A stretch of 64,000 bases of DNA, from positions 310,001-374,000 of the forward strand of contig NZ_JAGGKK010000001.1 in assembly GCF_017873675.1 (NCBI RefSeq), written 5' to 3'. This DNA is from Virgibacillus litoralis. Its GTDB lineage: Bacteria > Bacillota > Bacilli > Bacillales > Amphibacillaceae. The position numbers and the translations under genes are program-made. The notes under the pieces were generated by a model that saw nothing but the letters and a program-made list of their open reading frames with translations, was not told where the DNA came from and ran no database searches. This document shows, in pieces, positions 8,556 to 17,290 of this stretch (position 1 is the stretch's first letter; each line of letters begins with the position of its first letter).

Positions 8556-9488
8556 CTAGTCCCGTAATGCTCTTCCAGTAAGATGCAGAAACACATCTTC
8601 CAATGTTGCCTCCTGAACATCAACTGAATTCAATTCAATTTCAGCTTCCTCTGCATATTTCAAAATTGTACCAAACACTTTTGTTTCCCTTGGTACGATT
8701 ATTGTCACAGATTTCTCATCTTCCGTGACACTATTTATCGTTGCATCATTCCGAAGTGATTGAACAAAAATTTCATTTATCCTATCAGACTTGATTTCAA
8801 TCGTTTTTTCTGCTGAAAGAATTCGTTTAATTTCCTCATTCGTTCCGGATGCAATAAGGTTTCCTTTGTCCATAATATAAATGCGGTCACAAAGAAATTC
8901 CACTTCTTCCATATAGTGACTCGTATACAATACAGTCATCTCTTTCTCACGATTAAGCCGTTTCACCGTCTCTAGGATGTAGTTCCTCGACTGCGGATCA
9001 ATCCCAACTGTTGGCTCATCCATGATGATCAACTCTGGGTTGTGCAGTAGCGCAACACCGATATTCAAACGACGCTTCATGCCACCCGAAAACTTCTTAA
9101 CAACATCTTTGCGCCGATCTGTTAAACCAATCAGTTCCAGCACCTCATCAATTTTCTGCTTCAGTTCCATACCTGACAGCCGATAAATCCTGCCAAAGAA
9201 CTGTAAATTCTCTTCTGCAGTCAAATCATCATATAATGCAATCTCTTGTGGTACCATGCCAATCACATCCCGAATCGGACCGGGGGTCTTAATAATACTG
9301 GAATTCTTAAACCGCACATCTCCTGTTGTCGGTTCAATTAAAGATGACAGTATGGAAATTGCCGTTGATTTCCCAGCACCATTTGGTCCCAGTAAACCTA
9401 CAATTTCACCTTTTTCAATATACATATTCAAATTTTTCACAGCATAATATTGTTTAAATTTCTTAGATAAATCAACTAACTCAAGCAT
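8556..9488 (-). CDS. lnrL: ABC transporter ATP-binding protein, LnrL-like
   Basis: This 310-residue ATPase shows Walker A GPNGAGKST (about 34-42), signature FSGGMKRRL, Walker B ELIIMDEPTVGID and the switch histidine in YTSHYMEE. The C-terminal 80 residues form the DrrA-type extension. A good AGAGGAGG precedes the start. Upstream are a -10-like TACAAT (minus strand, 9511-9516) and the 20-bp array, so it may have its own promoter, separate from the two-component genes. Confidence 0.87.
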   Translation of the reverse strand: MLELVDLSKKFKQYYAVKNLNMYIEKGEIVGLLGPNGAGKSTAISILSSLIEPTTGDVRFKNSSIIKTPGPIRDVIGMVPQEIALYDDLTAEENLQFFGRIYRLSGMELKQKIDEVLELIGLTDRRKDVVKKFSGGMKRRLNIGVALLHNPELIIMDEPTVGIDPQSRNYILETVKRLNREKEMTVLYTSHYMEEVEFLCDRIYIMDKGNLIASGTNEEIKRILSAEKTIEIKSDRINEIFVQSLRNDATINSVTEDEKSVTIIVPRETKVFGTILKYAEEAEIELNSVDVQEATLEDVFLHLTGRALRD

Positions 9489-9598
9489 CGTATCTTCCTC
9501 CTCTTATATTATTGTATAGTGTCTGGTCACCATCGCATACTGTCTCAAGTCACGAATAATTATGAAAGGAGGATGACCTGAGTCACTTTTATAGTATC

Positions 9599-9861
9599 TT
9601 CTGTCGATGTTCCAGCCTCTTCTGTCGATGTTCCGCTTCTTCTGTTGATGTTCCACCTCTTCTGTTGATGTTCCACCTCTTCTGTTGATGTTCCGCCTCT
9701 TCTGTTGATGTTCCGCCTCTTCTGTTGATGTTCCGCCTCTTCTGTTGATGTTCCGCATCTTCTGTTGATGTTCCGCATCTTCTGTTGATGTTCCGCATCT
9801 TCTGTTGATGTTCCGCCTCTTCTGTTGATGTTCCAACCTCTTCTGTTGATGTTCCACCCTC
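9599..9861. repeat. 20-bp tandem array, TTCTGTTGATGTTCCGCCTC type
   Basis: Thirteen head-to-tail units fill 263 bp: ten of 20 bp and three of 21 bp. The core TTCTGTTGATGTTCC is nearly invariant; the last five bases vary. The array separates the terminator of the two-component genes from the ABC genes. The same unit recurs in the array at 35441-35683. Open frames across it (TEEAEHQQKRRNINRRGG) are not credible genes. Confidence 0.95.
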
Positions 9862-9876
9862 TTTCTTATCTGCAAT

Positions 9877-9906
9877 AAAAAAACTCCCCACTCTCGCGGG
9901 AAGTCT
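9877..9906 (-). terminator. Terminator after the response-regulator gene
   Basis: Minus-strand arms ACTTCCC and GGGGAGT are followed by TTTTTTT. This ends the lnrJK-like transcript before the repeat array. Confidence 0.85.
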
Positions 9907-9910
9907 ACTA

Positions 9911-10549
9911 CTAGTCACCTATTTCATGCTTAACAGCAAAGATAGCCAGCTGTGTGCGGTCACGCAGCCCTGTTTTTTGCAAGATTTGTGTGATATTGTT
10001 TTTTACGGTGCCGATTGATAAGTATAGCTCTTCTGAGATTTCCTTGTTCGTTTTTCCCTCGCCAACCAAACGTGTTATTGTTAATTCCCTTGATGTCAGA
10101 TCAACATTAACTGCAGCATTATTCGATGAACGTTCCAATAAACGCGGCATCACTTTTGCCGCTACTTCTTCATGAATTGTTAAACCTCCACTCATACAAC
10201 TGTAAACAGCATCAATTAATTTAGTCGATTCCGATGTTTTTAATAGAAATCCATTTGCACCTTCCTTTAATGCCTGAAGAGCATATTCGTCGTCATTAAA
10301 GGTTGTCAACATCAAAATCTTAACCTCTGGCCATTGCTTCTTTATCTTTCTTGTCGCTTCAATCCCGTTTACCACAGGCATACGCACATCCATCATGATA
10401 AAATCGACCATATATTTTTCCAGAATATCCAAAGCATGCTGACCATTATCCGCTTCATGGGTCACTGTAATATTTTCGTCCTGTTCTAAAATAACCTTCA
10501 GCCCCTGCCTGACAATCGCTTGATCTTCAACTAGCAGCACACGAATCAT
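9911..10549 (-). CDS. lnrK: NarL/LuxR-family response regulator, LnrK-like
   Basis: This 212-residue regulator has an N-terminal receiver with acidic pocket EDQ and phospho-acceptor Asp54 (MMDVRMP), and a C-terminal LuxR HTH (LTSRELTITRLVGEGKTNKEISEELYL..VKNNI). Its ATG overlaps the kinase stop codon (TAATG), so the pair is translationally coupled. It should activate the downstream ABC genes in response to the kinase. Confidence 0.88.
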   Translation of the reverse strand: MIRVLLVEDQAIVRQGLKVILEQDENITVTHEADNGQHALDILEKYMVDFIMMDVRMPVVNGIEATRKIKKQWPEVKILMLTTFNDDEYALQALKEGANGFLLKTSESTKLIDAVYSCMSGGLTIHEEVAAKVMPRLLERSSNNAAVNVDLTSRELTITRLVGEGKTNKEISEELYLSIGTVKNNITQILQKTGLRDRTQLAIFAVKHEIGD

Positions 10550-11640
10550 TACGCTTCCTCCTCATTCACAGGAATTGTCCCCAACACAACAAATTTCCCC
10601 TCTGTTTGATATACGTATAGTGTTCCATTAACTTCTTCTACTCGGTCTTTCATATTCGATAGTCCGAATCCAAATTCGAACGGTGTTGCGTCATAAATCC
10701 GATTCAAAACTTCAAAAGAAATTGCTCCTGTGGCAGACCTGCCCAAATTAATATGTACTTCCTTTGACTGTGCATGGCGCATTGCATTGGTTAATGCTTC
10801 CTGAATGACCCGATATAAAACAACACTTTTTTCATTGGAAAGCGGAACTGACAGCACACCTTGCTTGATGGTGAACTGAACTTGGATATGACTTTCGGCT
10901 TCAAGTTTACGAATCAGGTGGACAACCGTGGCCAGACCTTCATGTTCCTCACGTTGCAAAGCTTTTACAGCATGTCTTGTCTGATCAAGACTACCCTGTG
11001 CCATTACTTTTAATTCACTATATTCCGCTGAATTATTTTGAATAGACAGCATCTCCAGCTTCATAATCAAAGCTGTTAATCGATGTCCTACCGAATCATG
11101 GATATCCCGGGCAATTTTTGTACGCTCTTCAAGACGTGCATCTCTTTCAGCTGCTAGGTTCATCCTTTTTAATTTACGATACTCACCTGACATTTGCTCA
11201 TACATTTTACGTTGCTCATTTTTTTCCAAATTCAACTGATTAAGCGCAATTACCATGAAATAGAAGAAACTGGATAGAACAATCATTTCAACTACATTAT
11301 TATTAAAATAAACAACCACCATCATCGATAATACCAAATTAAAAATTAAATAGATTTTTAAATGCATCTCCTGATGGCGATACACGGCAATAATTGCTAG
11401 ATAAAATAATAATAAAATCGAGAATGTACCTTCACCTGTCAACATAACCCCATGAATAAAAATGATTACTGACAGACTAATGAAAAGAAAAAGCAATTCT
11501 TTTCGAATAGATACAAAGAAAAATAACCCTAATGAAAATGCCGCAAACAATAGACTTACAGATTGGTGTTCACTGTGCCAGAAGATAAGCAAGGTCCAAA
11601 GCCCACAAAATATACAGAACCGTACCCAAAAAACGCTCAC
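10549..11640 (-). CDS. lnrJ: Sensor histidine kinase, LnrJ-like
   Basis: This 363-residue kinase has about five or six N-terminal membrane helices (residues 5-135) with almost no extracytoplasmic loop, a linker coiled coil, then a HisKA_3 dimerisation domain with phospho-accepting His181 (ARDIHDSVGH). The ATPase domain shows the N-box QEALTNAMRHA and a G-box GFGLSNMKDRV. Lack of an external sensor domain suggests it reads a signal in the membrane, as proposed for linearmycin sensing by LnrJ. The start has only a weak Shine-Dalgarno sequence. Confidence 0.85.
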   Translation of the reverse strand: MSVFWVRFCIFCGLWTLLIFWHSEHQSVSLLFAAFSLGLFFFVSIRKELLFLFISLSVIIFIHGVMLTGEGTFSILLLFYLAIIAVYRHQEMHLKIYLIFNLVLSMMVVVYFNNNVVEMIVLSSFFYFMVIALNQLNLEKNEQRKMYEQMSGEYRKLKRMNLAAERDARLEERTKIARDIHDSVGHRLTALIMKLEMLSIQNNSAEYSELKVMAQGSLDQTRHAVKALQREEHEGLATVVHLIRKLEAESHIQVQFTIKQGVLSVPLSNEKSVVLYRVIQEALTNAMRHAQSKEVHINLGRSATGAISFEVLNRIYDATPFEFGFGLSNMKDRVEEVNGTLYVYQTEGKFVVLGTIPVNEEEA

Positions 11641-11737
11641 TCGATTATCACCTGCCTTAAGAAAAGACTAGCATTATTATATTAATATGGAAATATCTTC
11701 TTAAATAGTGTATCTTATACTATAATAAGAGTAATTA

Positions 11738-11780
11738 TTAGAAAACTTGGTATTCGCCAAGCCTTAATATAGATAAACTT
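11738..11780 (+). repeat. Dispersed element, 5' half only
   Basis: TTAGAAAACTTGG, a CCAAGCCTTA arm and ATAGATAAACTT match the 5' part of the copy at 41200. It lies between a TATAAT (11721-11726) and the start codon at 11801, so it would form part of the 5' leader of that gene. Confidence 0.7.
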
Positions 11781-11800
11781 CAAATAAAAGGAGCGATTAT

Positions 11801-12901
11801 ATGAAGCATACATATTTTCTCACAGGCTACCCTGGTTTCCTTGCATCAAGCTTAATTAAGCAACTTCTCCATGACCACCAAAAAGACATCAAGCGAATCT
11901 ACTTACTAGTGTTACCATCCCTCCAAGATAAAGCAACTCAAGAGATTAACAGCCTAGCAAAAAAAACTGGACATGATCCAGGCATATTTTCCATTGTAAC
12001 CGGTGACATCACAGAACCAACTCTGGCACTTGACCATGATATAAACCGCGAAATACAGGAATCAGTTACCCACGTCTTTCACCTTGCAGCCATTTACGAC
12101 CTGGCAGTGCCCAAGAATATTGCATTTAAGGTTAATGTCGATGGAACGAAGAATATGAACAATTGGGTGAAAACGTTAGGTAATCTCGAACGTTATACTT
12201 ATTTTAGCACAGCGTTCGTAGCGGGGATGCGTGAAGGAAAGATATTTGAAAATGAATTAGCAGCAGGACAGACATTTAAGAATCATTATGAGGAAACGAA
12301 ATATCATGCAGAGGTTTTAGTGGAGGACCTCAAGCAGTCAGTTCCGACAACTATTATTAGACCAGGTATTGTTAAAGGTAACTCAAAGACTGGGGAGACC
12401 ATCAAGTTTGACGGTTTATATTTTATGTTAAATTTACTTGATCATATAAGTTTTCTTCCAATCACACCATATATGGGAGATGGTAAACCAGAGGGAAACT
12501 TTGTGCCATCTGATTATGTATTACGTGCGACAAGCTATCTGGCAATTGCACCTGTCGGCAAAGGAAAAACATATCATCTGACTGATCCAAACCCTTACAA
12601 AATGCATGAATTACAGAAAATACTCGCCGAGGCTTACTTAGGAAAAACACCAAAAGGTAAAATTCCGTTAGCTTGGGTAAGAAGCTCGTTATCATCTGCT
12701 CCAGTCCGGAAATGGCTTCAAGTCGAGTTAGAAGCACTAGATTACTTCTCTATAAATGCATCTTTCGACTGTTCAACTGCAGTAGCAGATTTAAAAGGTG
12801 CAGGGATTATATGTCCCGACTTAAAAGACACTGTCGAACCAATGATTAATTTTTATCGAAAATACAAGCATGACCGGAGCAAACACATACAAATTACCTA
12901 A
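11801..12901 (+). CDS. NAD(P)-dependent SDR / thioester-reductase-like protein
   Basis: This 366-residue extended short-chain dehydrogenase has the dinucleotide-binding motif TGYPGFLASSL at the N-terminus, a STAFVAG strand and the catalytic-type YEETKYHAE (YxxxK) near 165. The fold resembles the NAD_binding_4 (male-sterility/thioester reductase) group, but a substrate cannot be assigned. Start: AAAAGGAG, 7-8 bp before ATG. The leader contains half a dispersed repeat element. Confidence 0.75.
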   Translation: MKHTYFLTGYPGFLASSLIKQLLHDHQKDIKRIYLLVLPSLQDKATQEINSLAKKTGHDPGIFSIVTGDITEPTLALDHDINREIQESVTHVFHLAAIYDLAVPKNIAFKVNVDGTKNMNNWVKTLGNLERYTYFSTAFVAGMREGKIFENELAAGQTFKNHYEETKYHAEVLVEDLKQSVPTTIIRPGIVKGNSKTGETIKFDGLYFMLNLLDHISFLPITPYMGDGKPEGNFVPSDYVLRATSYLAIAPVGKGKTYHLTDPNPYKMHELQKILAEAYLGKTPKGKIPLAWVRSSLSSAPVRKWLQVELEALDYFSINASFDCSTAVADLKGAGIICPDLKDTVEPMINFYRKYKHDRSKHIQIT

Positions 12902-12975
12902 TTTTTTAATTAACAGAGTTATGAGAATATTGTACCATTTCCTAAAAATTACCACATTTCTGATTCCATTTATAG

Positions 12976-12981
12976 TATAAT
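12976..12981 (+). promoter_or_regulatory. -10 box of the small toxin transcript
   Basis: A perfect TATAAT here, with a poor -35, predicts a start near 12988 and a leader of about 98 nt before the GTG at 13086. A CCCCTAAGAAAGGGG hairpin (13063-13077) would hold the Shine-Dalgarno AAAGGGG. Confidence 0.5.
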
Positions 12982-13085
12982 ATTTGGGACAGGTCTATGC
13001 AGGGTGGCTTCAAATTCTGAAGTAGTGGAAGAGTTTCATCTTATTACTTGGCGACTTCAAATCCCCTAAGAAAGGGGTTGAGCGA

Positions 13086-13175
13086 GTGATACCAGTTGAC
13101 AGTGCTCTTGAGCTAATGTTAATGTTTGCCACACTCGTATTACTGATCGTCAATAGTAGCCACGGAAAAAAGTAA
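13086..13175 (+). CDS. Holin-like type I toxin peptide, 29 aa
   Basis: A GTG start preceded by GAAAGGGG opens a 29-codon frame: MIPVDSALELMLMF, then a hydrophobic ATLVLLIV, and a polar/basic NSSHGKK end. This pattern (acidic-tinged N-terminus with ALxLML, one membrane span, terminal lysines) is that of the putative holin-like toxins found with antisense RNA antitoxins in Firmicutes (TxpA/BsrG type). The leader can hide its ribosome site in a hairpin. A 12-bp inverted repeat (GAAAAAAGTAAT at 13165-13176 and its complement near 13205-13216) spans the stop codon. A further perfect hairpin (GAGCCGCAAG, 13258-13283) follows. The antisense antitoxin promoter could not be placed. Confidence 0.6.
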   Translation: MIPVDSALELMLMFATLVLLIVNSSHGKK

Positions 13176-13257
13176 TCACCCTGTCGTCTACGTGAACTTG
13201 GGAAAATTACTTTTTTCATCCCTAAACGGAGTCGCCGTGCCTTGCGGATAACTGTCA

Positions 13258-13283
13258 GAGCCGCAAGTTGCAGCTTGCGGCTC
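13258..13283. ncRNA. Perfect hairpin in the toxin 3' region
   Basis: GAGCCGCAAG and CTTGCGGCTC form a perfect 10-bp stem with a 6-nt loop. There is no T-run on either side, so it may be a stability element or part of an antisense RNA; a simple terminator is less likely. Confidence 0.5.
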
Positions 13284-13361
13284 ACTAAATACCACTAACT
13301 CCCCCGAGAAAACAACCAATTTAATAATATTGCATTCCAATCAAATTTATTCACTTTTTTT

Positions 13362-13447
13362 AAAACACTAAATAACTTGGCCTTAATCGCGAGTTCCTTA
13401 GTTGCACCTAAACAGTATGAAAGTATTTGTACTTTCTTAACTGCTAA
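13362..13447 (+). repeat. Dispersed element, diverged full copy
   Basis: It carries TAACTTGGCCTTAA, CCTTAGTTGCACCTAAACAG, GAAAGTATTTGTACTTTCTT and CTGCTAA, in the same order as the copy at 41200. Confidence 0.7.
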
Positions 13448-13508
13448 GAAAGAAAAAAATCATACTTTCGTCTTAATTAAATAGTATCACATTATATTTT
13501 GTTGGTCA

Positions 13509-14003
13509 TTACAAATATTCCAATATTTTCTTCCACTCTTCTACCTTCCCCTTAAAGGTCTTCGTATAACGTCCTGGAATTGGACTGGTCGAAGGTAATT
13601 TTATAACATCCACTCCACTTATATTAAAATTTTTCCTGAAGGTTTCATATGATCTCCCTCCATTACAAGCTATCAAGCGAATGCCAGGATATTCATTCAG
13701 CAACCCGACAATATCATTCGGCTCCTCTTCTACAATATTTGCGTCAAGACTCCCTTCCCGATAACAGAGACCTATTGTATCCCATAAAGCAAGCTGCTTA
13801 CGCCTTACAAATGCGATTTTTTCGTTGTAATCAGATATTGGCTTTTGCTCAAAAAGTTCAAAAAGTATATCCCAAAAATGGTTACGTGGATTTCCGTAAT
13901 ACTCTGCTTTTTCCAATGAAATCCCGCCTGGCATGGAACCGAGGATAAGAACCTTAGGGTTTTCTGGCAGTACTGGTGCGAATGAAGTTAATTTTTCAGC
14001 CAC
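13509..14003 (-). CDS. Hypoxanthine/uracil-DNA glycosylase (UDG family 6-like)
   Basis: This 164-residue protein has the UDG-fold motif LGSMPGGIS near 21-29, the downstream YYGNPRNHFW, and LPSTSPIPGRY towards the C-terminus. This set is typical of the DNA-deoxyinosine glycosylases (family 6), which remove hypoxanthine or uracil formed by base deamination. No partner genes adjoin it. The substrate preference is inferred from the family. Confidence 0.85.
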   Translation of the reverse strand: MAEKLTSFAPVLPENPKVLILGSMPGGISLEKAEYYGNPRNHFWDILFELFEQKPISDYNEKIAFVRRKQLALWDTIGLCYREGSLDANIVEEEPNDIVGLLNEYPGIRLIACNGGRSYETFRKNFNISGVDVIKLPSTSPIPGRYTKTFKGKVEEWKKILEYL

Positions 14004-14128
14004 TATTCGGTCTCTCCTTTATAGTTTATATTTCCTTTTTTAGTCATCTCTAATCATTTTATGATTTATATTAAACTGATCGGGGAAGAATTAACCTGTG
14101 AAGATATTTTTAGAAAGAAGGTATCTAA

Positions 14129-15064
14129 ATGAAAGCAATTGTTATAAATGAATATGGGTCCGCTAATCAACTAGTTGAGGAAAATACCCCAAAACCTATT
14201 ATAACTGATGACCAAGTATTAGTGGAACTTTATGCAACATCAATAAATCCAATCGATTGGAAGCTGCGTGAAGGTTATTTAAAAGAGAAATTCCCATTTA
14301 ATTTCCCTATTATCTTAGGTTGGGATGCCGCGGGAATTGTTAGCGAAGTTGGCCATAGTGTATCGAACTTTTCAGTTGGCGATCGAGTTTTTGCACGACC
14401 AGCTACAACAAAAAATGGAACGTATGCTGAATATACCGCTGTTGATAAAGATCTGTTAGCAAAAATACCAGAAGATATCTCATTTGAGGAGGCTGCTGCA
14501 GTTCCACTCACCGGACTTACTGCATGGCAATGTCTAGTCGATATTTGTGAAATTAAATCAGAGGACAAAGTCTTAATCCACGCAGGCTCAGGAGGTGTCG
14601 GGAGTTTTGCCATCCAGATTGCCAAAAGCTTCGGCGCACATGTAGCCTCAACTGCCAGTGGCAAAAATGAAGGATTCCTCAAAGAATTAGGAGTGGACCA
14701 ATTCATTAATTATCAGATGGAGAATTTTGAAGAAGAACTAAGTGATTATGACATTGTACTCGATACGATGGGTGGAGGCATTCAAGAGAAAAGCTATGAC
14801 GTCTTAAAAGATGGTGGAAAACTAGTATCAATTGCAGAACCTCCAGACGAAAAGCTCGCTGAGTCAAAAGGCGTTAAAGCAAGCTTTCATTGGCTAGAGC
14901 CTGATGGCAAGCAGCTGGCCAAGCTTGGAGAGTTGATGGAAAAAGGAGAAATGAAGGCACATATTGGTCAAACGTTCCAATTTTCCGAAGAAGAGATGCG
15001 TGAAGCACATAAACTAAGTGAAACACACCATGCAAAAGGAAAAATTGTAATTAAAATTAAGTAG
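14129..15064 (+). CDS. NADP-dependent MDR-family oxidoreductase (quinone-reductase type)
   Basis: This 311-residue medium-chain reductase has a GroES-like N-terminal domain (EYGSANQLVEENTPKPII) and a Rossmann domain with HAGSGGVGSFAIQIAKSFGA near 150-170. It lacks the cysteine/histidine set of zinc-dependent alcohol dehydrogenases, so it is of the zeta-crystallin/quinone oxidoreductase type acting on quinones or enones. AAAGAAGG precedes ATG. A hairpin terminator follows at 15074. Confidence 0.85.
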   Translation: MKAIVINEYGSANQLVEENTPKPIITDDQVLVELYATSINPIDWKLREGYLKEKFPFNFPIILGWDAAGIVSEVGHSVSNFSVGDRVFARPATTKNGTYAEYTAVDKDLLAKIPEDISFEEAAAVPLTGLTAWQCLVDICEIKSEDKVLIHAGSGGVGSFAIQIAKSFGAHVASTASGKNEGFLKELGVDQFINYQMENFEEELSDYDIVLDTMGGGIQEKSYDVLKDGGKLVSIAEPPDEKLAESKGVKASFHWLEPDGKQLAKLGELMEKGEMKAHIGQTFQFSEEEMREAHKLSETHHAKGKIVIKIK

Positions 15065-15073
15065 TGTTTGTAA

Positions 15074-15100
15074 GGAACCTGTGATATTTCACAGGTTTCT
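15074..15100 (+). terminator. Terminator after the MDR oxidoreductase gene
   Basis: GGAACCTGTGA and TTCACAGGTTTC arms are followed by TTTC. The next 160 bp to the following gene hold only an ACTGGAC/GTCCAGT inverted repeat (about 15142-15172). Confidence 0.75.
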
Positions 15101-15259
15101 TTCATTATTTAGGAAACTATAAAATTAATGTATAGTTGATAACTGGACTTCCGAATCAGCCACGTCCAGTTCCAGCGCTTTGTTCTCTTATTGCATATTT
15201 AAAGACTAAAGTATAGAGGGTCCTAAGAAAGCAAAACTTCATAATTATCACGAGTGGAC

Positions 15260-15604
15260 TTACTTCGCTAAGTAACGCTCAATAGCAAGATAGGAATACA
15301 GACGGTAACCTACTGGAAATAGAGCTACCAATGCTATGAACTTCATCGATCCAGCTGTTACAAATAACCATATAATCCCAATTATAGCAGTTAGAACTGT
15401 GGTGATATTACCGGCAATTCCATTGATTGGCGTATTATCCAGGAAAAATGACTTCATCCATTTTAAATCCTTGGCATAGCATTCCTCGTGATATGCTTTT
15501 ACATCTAAGAAAATTTTAGCAGTAATAACATCATCTCTAATTTCAATTGGTCTTGTACACCTGTCACAATATATTTTTGTTTCTGATTTTTTAAACTCTA
15601 TCAT
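15260..15604 (-). CDS. Small zinc-ribbon-like membrane protein
   Basis: This 114-residue protein has an N-terminal CDRC motif and a later HEEC, which could make a zinc-binding knuckle, followed by two hydrophobic segments (about 60-100). Its start overlaps the upstream kinase-like gene by 4 bp, so the two are coupled. I do not recognise the family and no function is assigned. Confidence 0.6.
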   Translation of the reverse strand: MIEFKKSETKIYCDRCTRPIEIRDDVITAKIFLDVKAYHEECYAKDLKWMKSFFLDNTPINGIAGNITTVLTAIIGIIWLFVTAGSMKFIALVALFPVGYRLYSYLAIERYLAK

Positions 15605-16563
15605 AGAACTTCATCCTCAAGTCTATCTGTCTTCAACTGCCAGATAAAAAGCTCTAGCGATCTGGAGTTAATCCAGCTCGTACCCCATACATCATCGTTT
15701 CGAACCATCGTACCTAACAGCCATATTCTTCTTACAGTAATAAACAGTGGCAGGCTTTTCAAATCATCGTCAGTTAACTTTCTTTCTTTTAAATAGCCCT
15801 GTAAAAATGCATCCCAGCACTCAGTTTCTAGGTTTTTATAATTATTTTTCAGGTTCCACCATGAAACGGCAACATCATATGCACGGTATCCAAAGGCACA
15901 ACAATCGAAATCAAAAACCTCAATTGTACCATCATGGATATGCATGTTGTGATTATGAAAATCACCATGGCAAAACCCTGTCTCTAGATTAAGCTCAGTC
16001 AAATCTGCCTTAATATTTTCAACAACTCTACGCAGCGTTTCCTCTGCCTCATTTCCAAGGTATTTTTTCAAAACCGGTGAGATGACAGCTACCTGTTCAT
16101 CCAGCAAATGTTCAGTGTCCAGCTCAAACCCCCGTTCATATTGAGTAGTAAGCTTGTCCGATTTTTTATGTAGCTTACCAAGTGTTTCTCCAATAACTTT
16201 TGAATTTTCAACGTTAATCTGCGGACGCTCTCCTTTTGAATAGGAAAATAACACCCCATAACGAACTCCCTCGGGGGCTTTTACCTCAGTCAAATAGTTG
16301 CCATCCTTCTTTTTAATCGGAAAAGAAACTCTATTACCTAGCAAATGATTAATCGCATCCAACTCAAATAATATAGATTCCTTATTCCGCCAGCCAGCGC
16401 GATAAAGCCTGTATATATAGGTCTCTTCTTCAGTCGTAATGAGATATGTGTCATTCAGCCCACGTGCTAAAAAATCGCATTGGAGAGCTTCTATATCATG
16501 TTCATCGATAATTTGTAAAATTGTATCTGTGTGAATTAATGAATGTCTTACCTGAATATCCAA
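15601..16563 (-). CDS. APH/choline-kinase-family phosphotransferase
   Basis: This 320-residue protein has the kinase-like fold motifs FCHGDFHNHNMH (catalytic loop) and EVFDFDCCAFGYRAYD (metal-binding). The pattern resembles homoserine kinase type II and aminoglycoside phosphotransferases; the acceptor cannot be told from sequence. It is coupled by an ATGA overlap with the small membrane protein that follows. A similar protein lies at 50393-51163. Confidence 0.75.
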   Translation of the reverse strand: MDIQVRHSLIHTDTILQIIDEHDIEALQCDFLARGLNDTYLITTEEETYIYRLYRAGWRNKESILFELDAINHLLGNRVSFPIKKKDGNYLTEVKAPEGVRYGVLFSYSKGERPQINVENSKVIGETLGKLHKKSDKLTTQYERGFELDTEHLLDEQVAVISPVLKKYLGNEAEETLRRVVENIKADLTELNLETGFCHGDFHNHNMHIHDGTIEVFDFDCCAFGYRAYDVAVSWWNLKNNYKNLETECWDAFLQGYLKERKLTDDDLKSLPLFITVRRIWLLGTMVRNDDVWGTSWINSRSLELFIWQLKTDRLEDEVL

Positions 16564-16611
16564 GATCCTACCCCTCCAAAAAATAAACTCTACACTACAA
16601 TTCTATACCTT

Positions 16612-17112
16612 CTACTGGAAAAACAACACCATATGTTCTTCATCATAGTAAGTCTCTCCAAGTCTCACTGCACGTTTGTGAGTGCCATACGGGACAAATC
16701 CCAATGCATAATAAAGGCTTTTGGCAGTGTCATTCTTAGTTACGACAGATATGCAAACCTGCTCTACCCCATCAAGCGAGCTTGCATGATCAATTGCTTT
16801 TTGTAATAACTGTTTGCTCACACCTCTACCTCGTTTATATGGCGTAACATATACGGCATATACATTTGTCAGATGGTCTACTTTCACCTTAGTTTCCCTG
16901 ACCAATGTTACAACTCCAATTAGTTCATTATCCTCGAACGCGCCAAAATTATATGCATTCTCTGATTGAAACCTAACCTTATACACATCCACCGAATTAT
17001 TTTTCACTTCGTCGTAGCTCGAAATAAAAGCTTCTGGACTATTAAGCAACGCTTCTAGTCTCAATTTCCGATAAGCTTCAGCATCCTCTGGCTCCAATAT
17101 ACGTATATCCAT
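16612..17112 (-). CDS. GNAT-family N-acetyltransferase
   Basis: This 166-residue acetyltransferase has the acetyl-CoA-binding VYVTPYKRGRGVSKQLL (Q/RxxGxG/A type) and a C-terminal NDTAKSLYYALGF motif. The acceptor is unknown. GGGGGAG precedes the ATG. It is the first gene of the minus-strand group that continues with the phosphotransferase, about 50 bp away. Confidence 0.83.
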   Translation of the reverse strand: MDIRILEPEDAEAYRKLRLEALLNSPEAFISSYDEVKNNSVDVYKVRFQSENAYNFGAFEDNELIGVVTLVRETKVKVDHLTNVYAVYVTPYKRGRGVSKQLLQKAIDHASSLDGVEQVCISVVTKNDTAKSLYYALGFVPYGTHKRAVRLGETYYDEEHMVLFFQ

Positions 17113-17157
17113 TTAACCACTCCCCCTTAAGTTTTATAGATTATACTATATTTCTAT

Positions 17158-17290
17158 TTAGAAAACTTGGCATTTATTTATGAAAGCGTCCTTTGCTCTC
17201 TCAGAACCCCTTATAGTCTAGAGCCCGAGTCCTAATAAAGATTTGCAGTGGTAACACTTATGCAGTAAGGAATGCTTTCTTAATTGTAAA
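17158..17290 (+). repeat. Dispersed element, expanded or rearranged copy
   Basis: It begins TAGAAAACTTGGCA and ends with CACTTATGCAGTAAGGAATG and CTTTCTTAA, but the middle is longer and unlike the other copies. The rest of the 17113-17549 gap shows only an imperfect ACGT-ended hairpin at about 17308-17330 and nothing that reads as a gene. Confidence 0.65.

Noticed and set aside
9599-9861. Possible CRISPR array
   Set aside because: Units are contiguous 20-21 bp with no unique spacers, and no cas genes are nearby.
9504-9918. Overlapping 72-123 codon frames (TEEAEHQQKRRNINRR type)
   Set aside because: They exist only because a 20-bp repeat lacks stops in these frames; no ribosome site, and sequence is fully explained by the tandem array.
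13010-13285. 91-codon minus-strand frame opposite the toxin
   Set aside because: No ribosome site; it overlaps the toxin gene and its hairpins and has an improbable composition.
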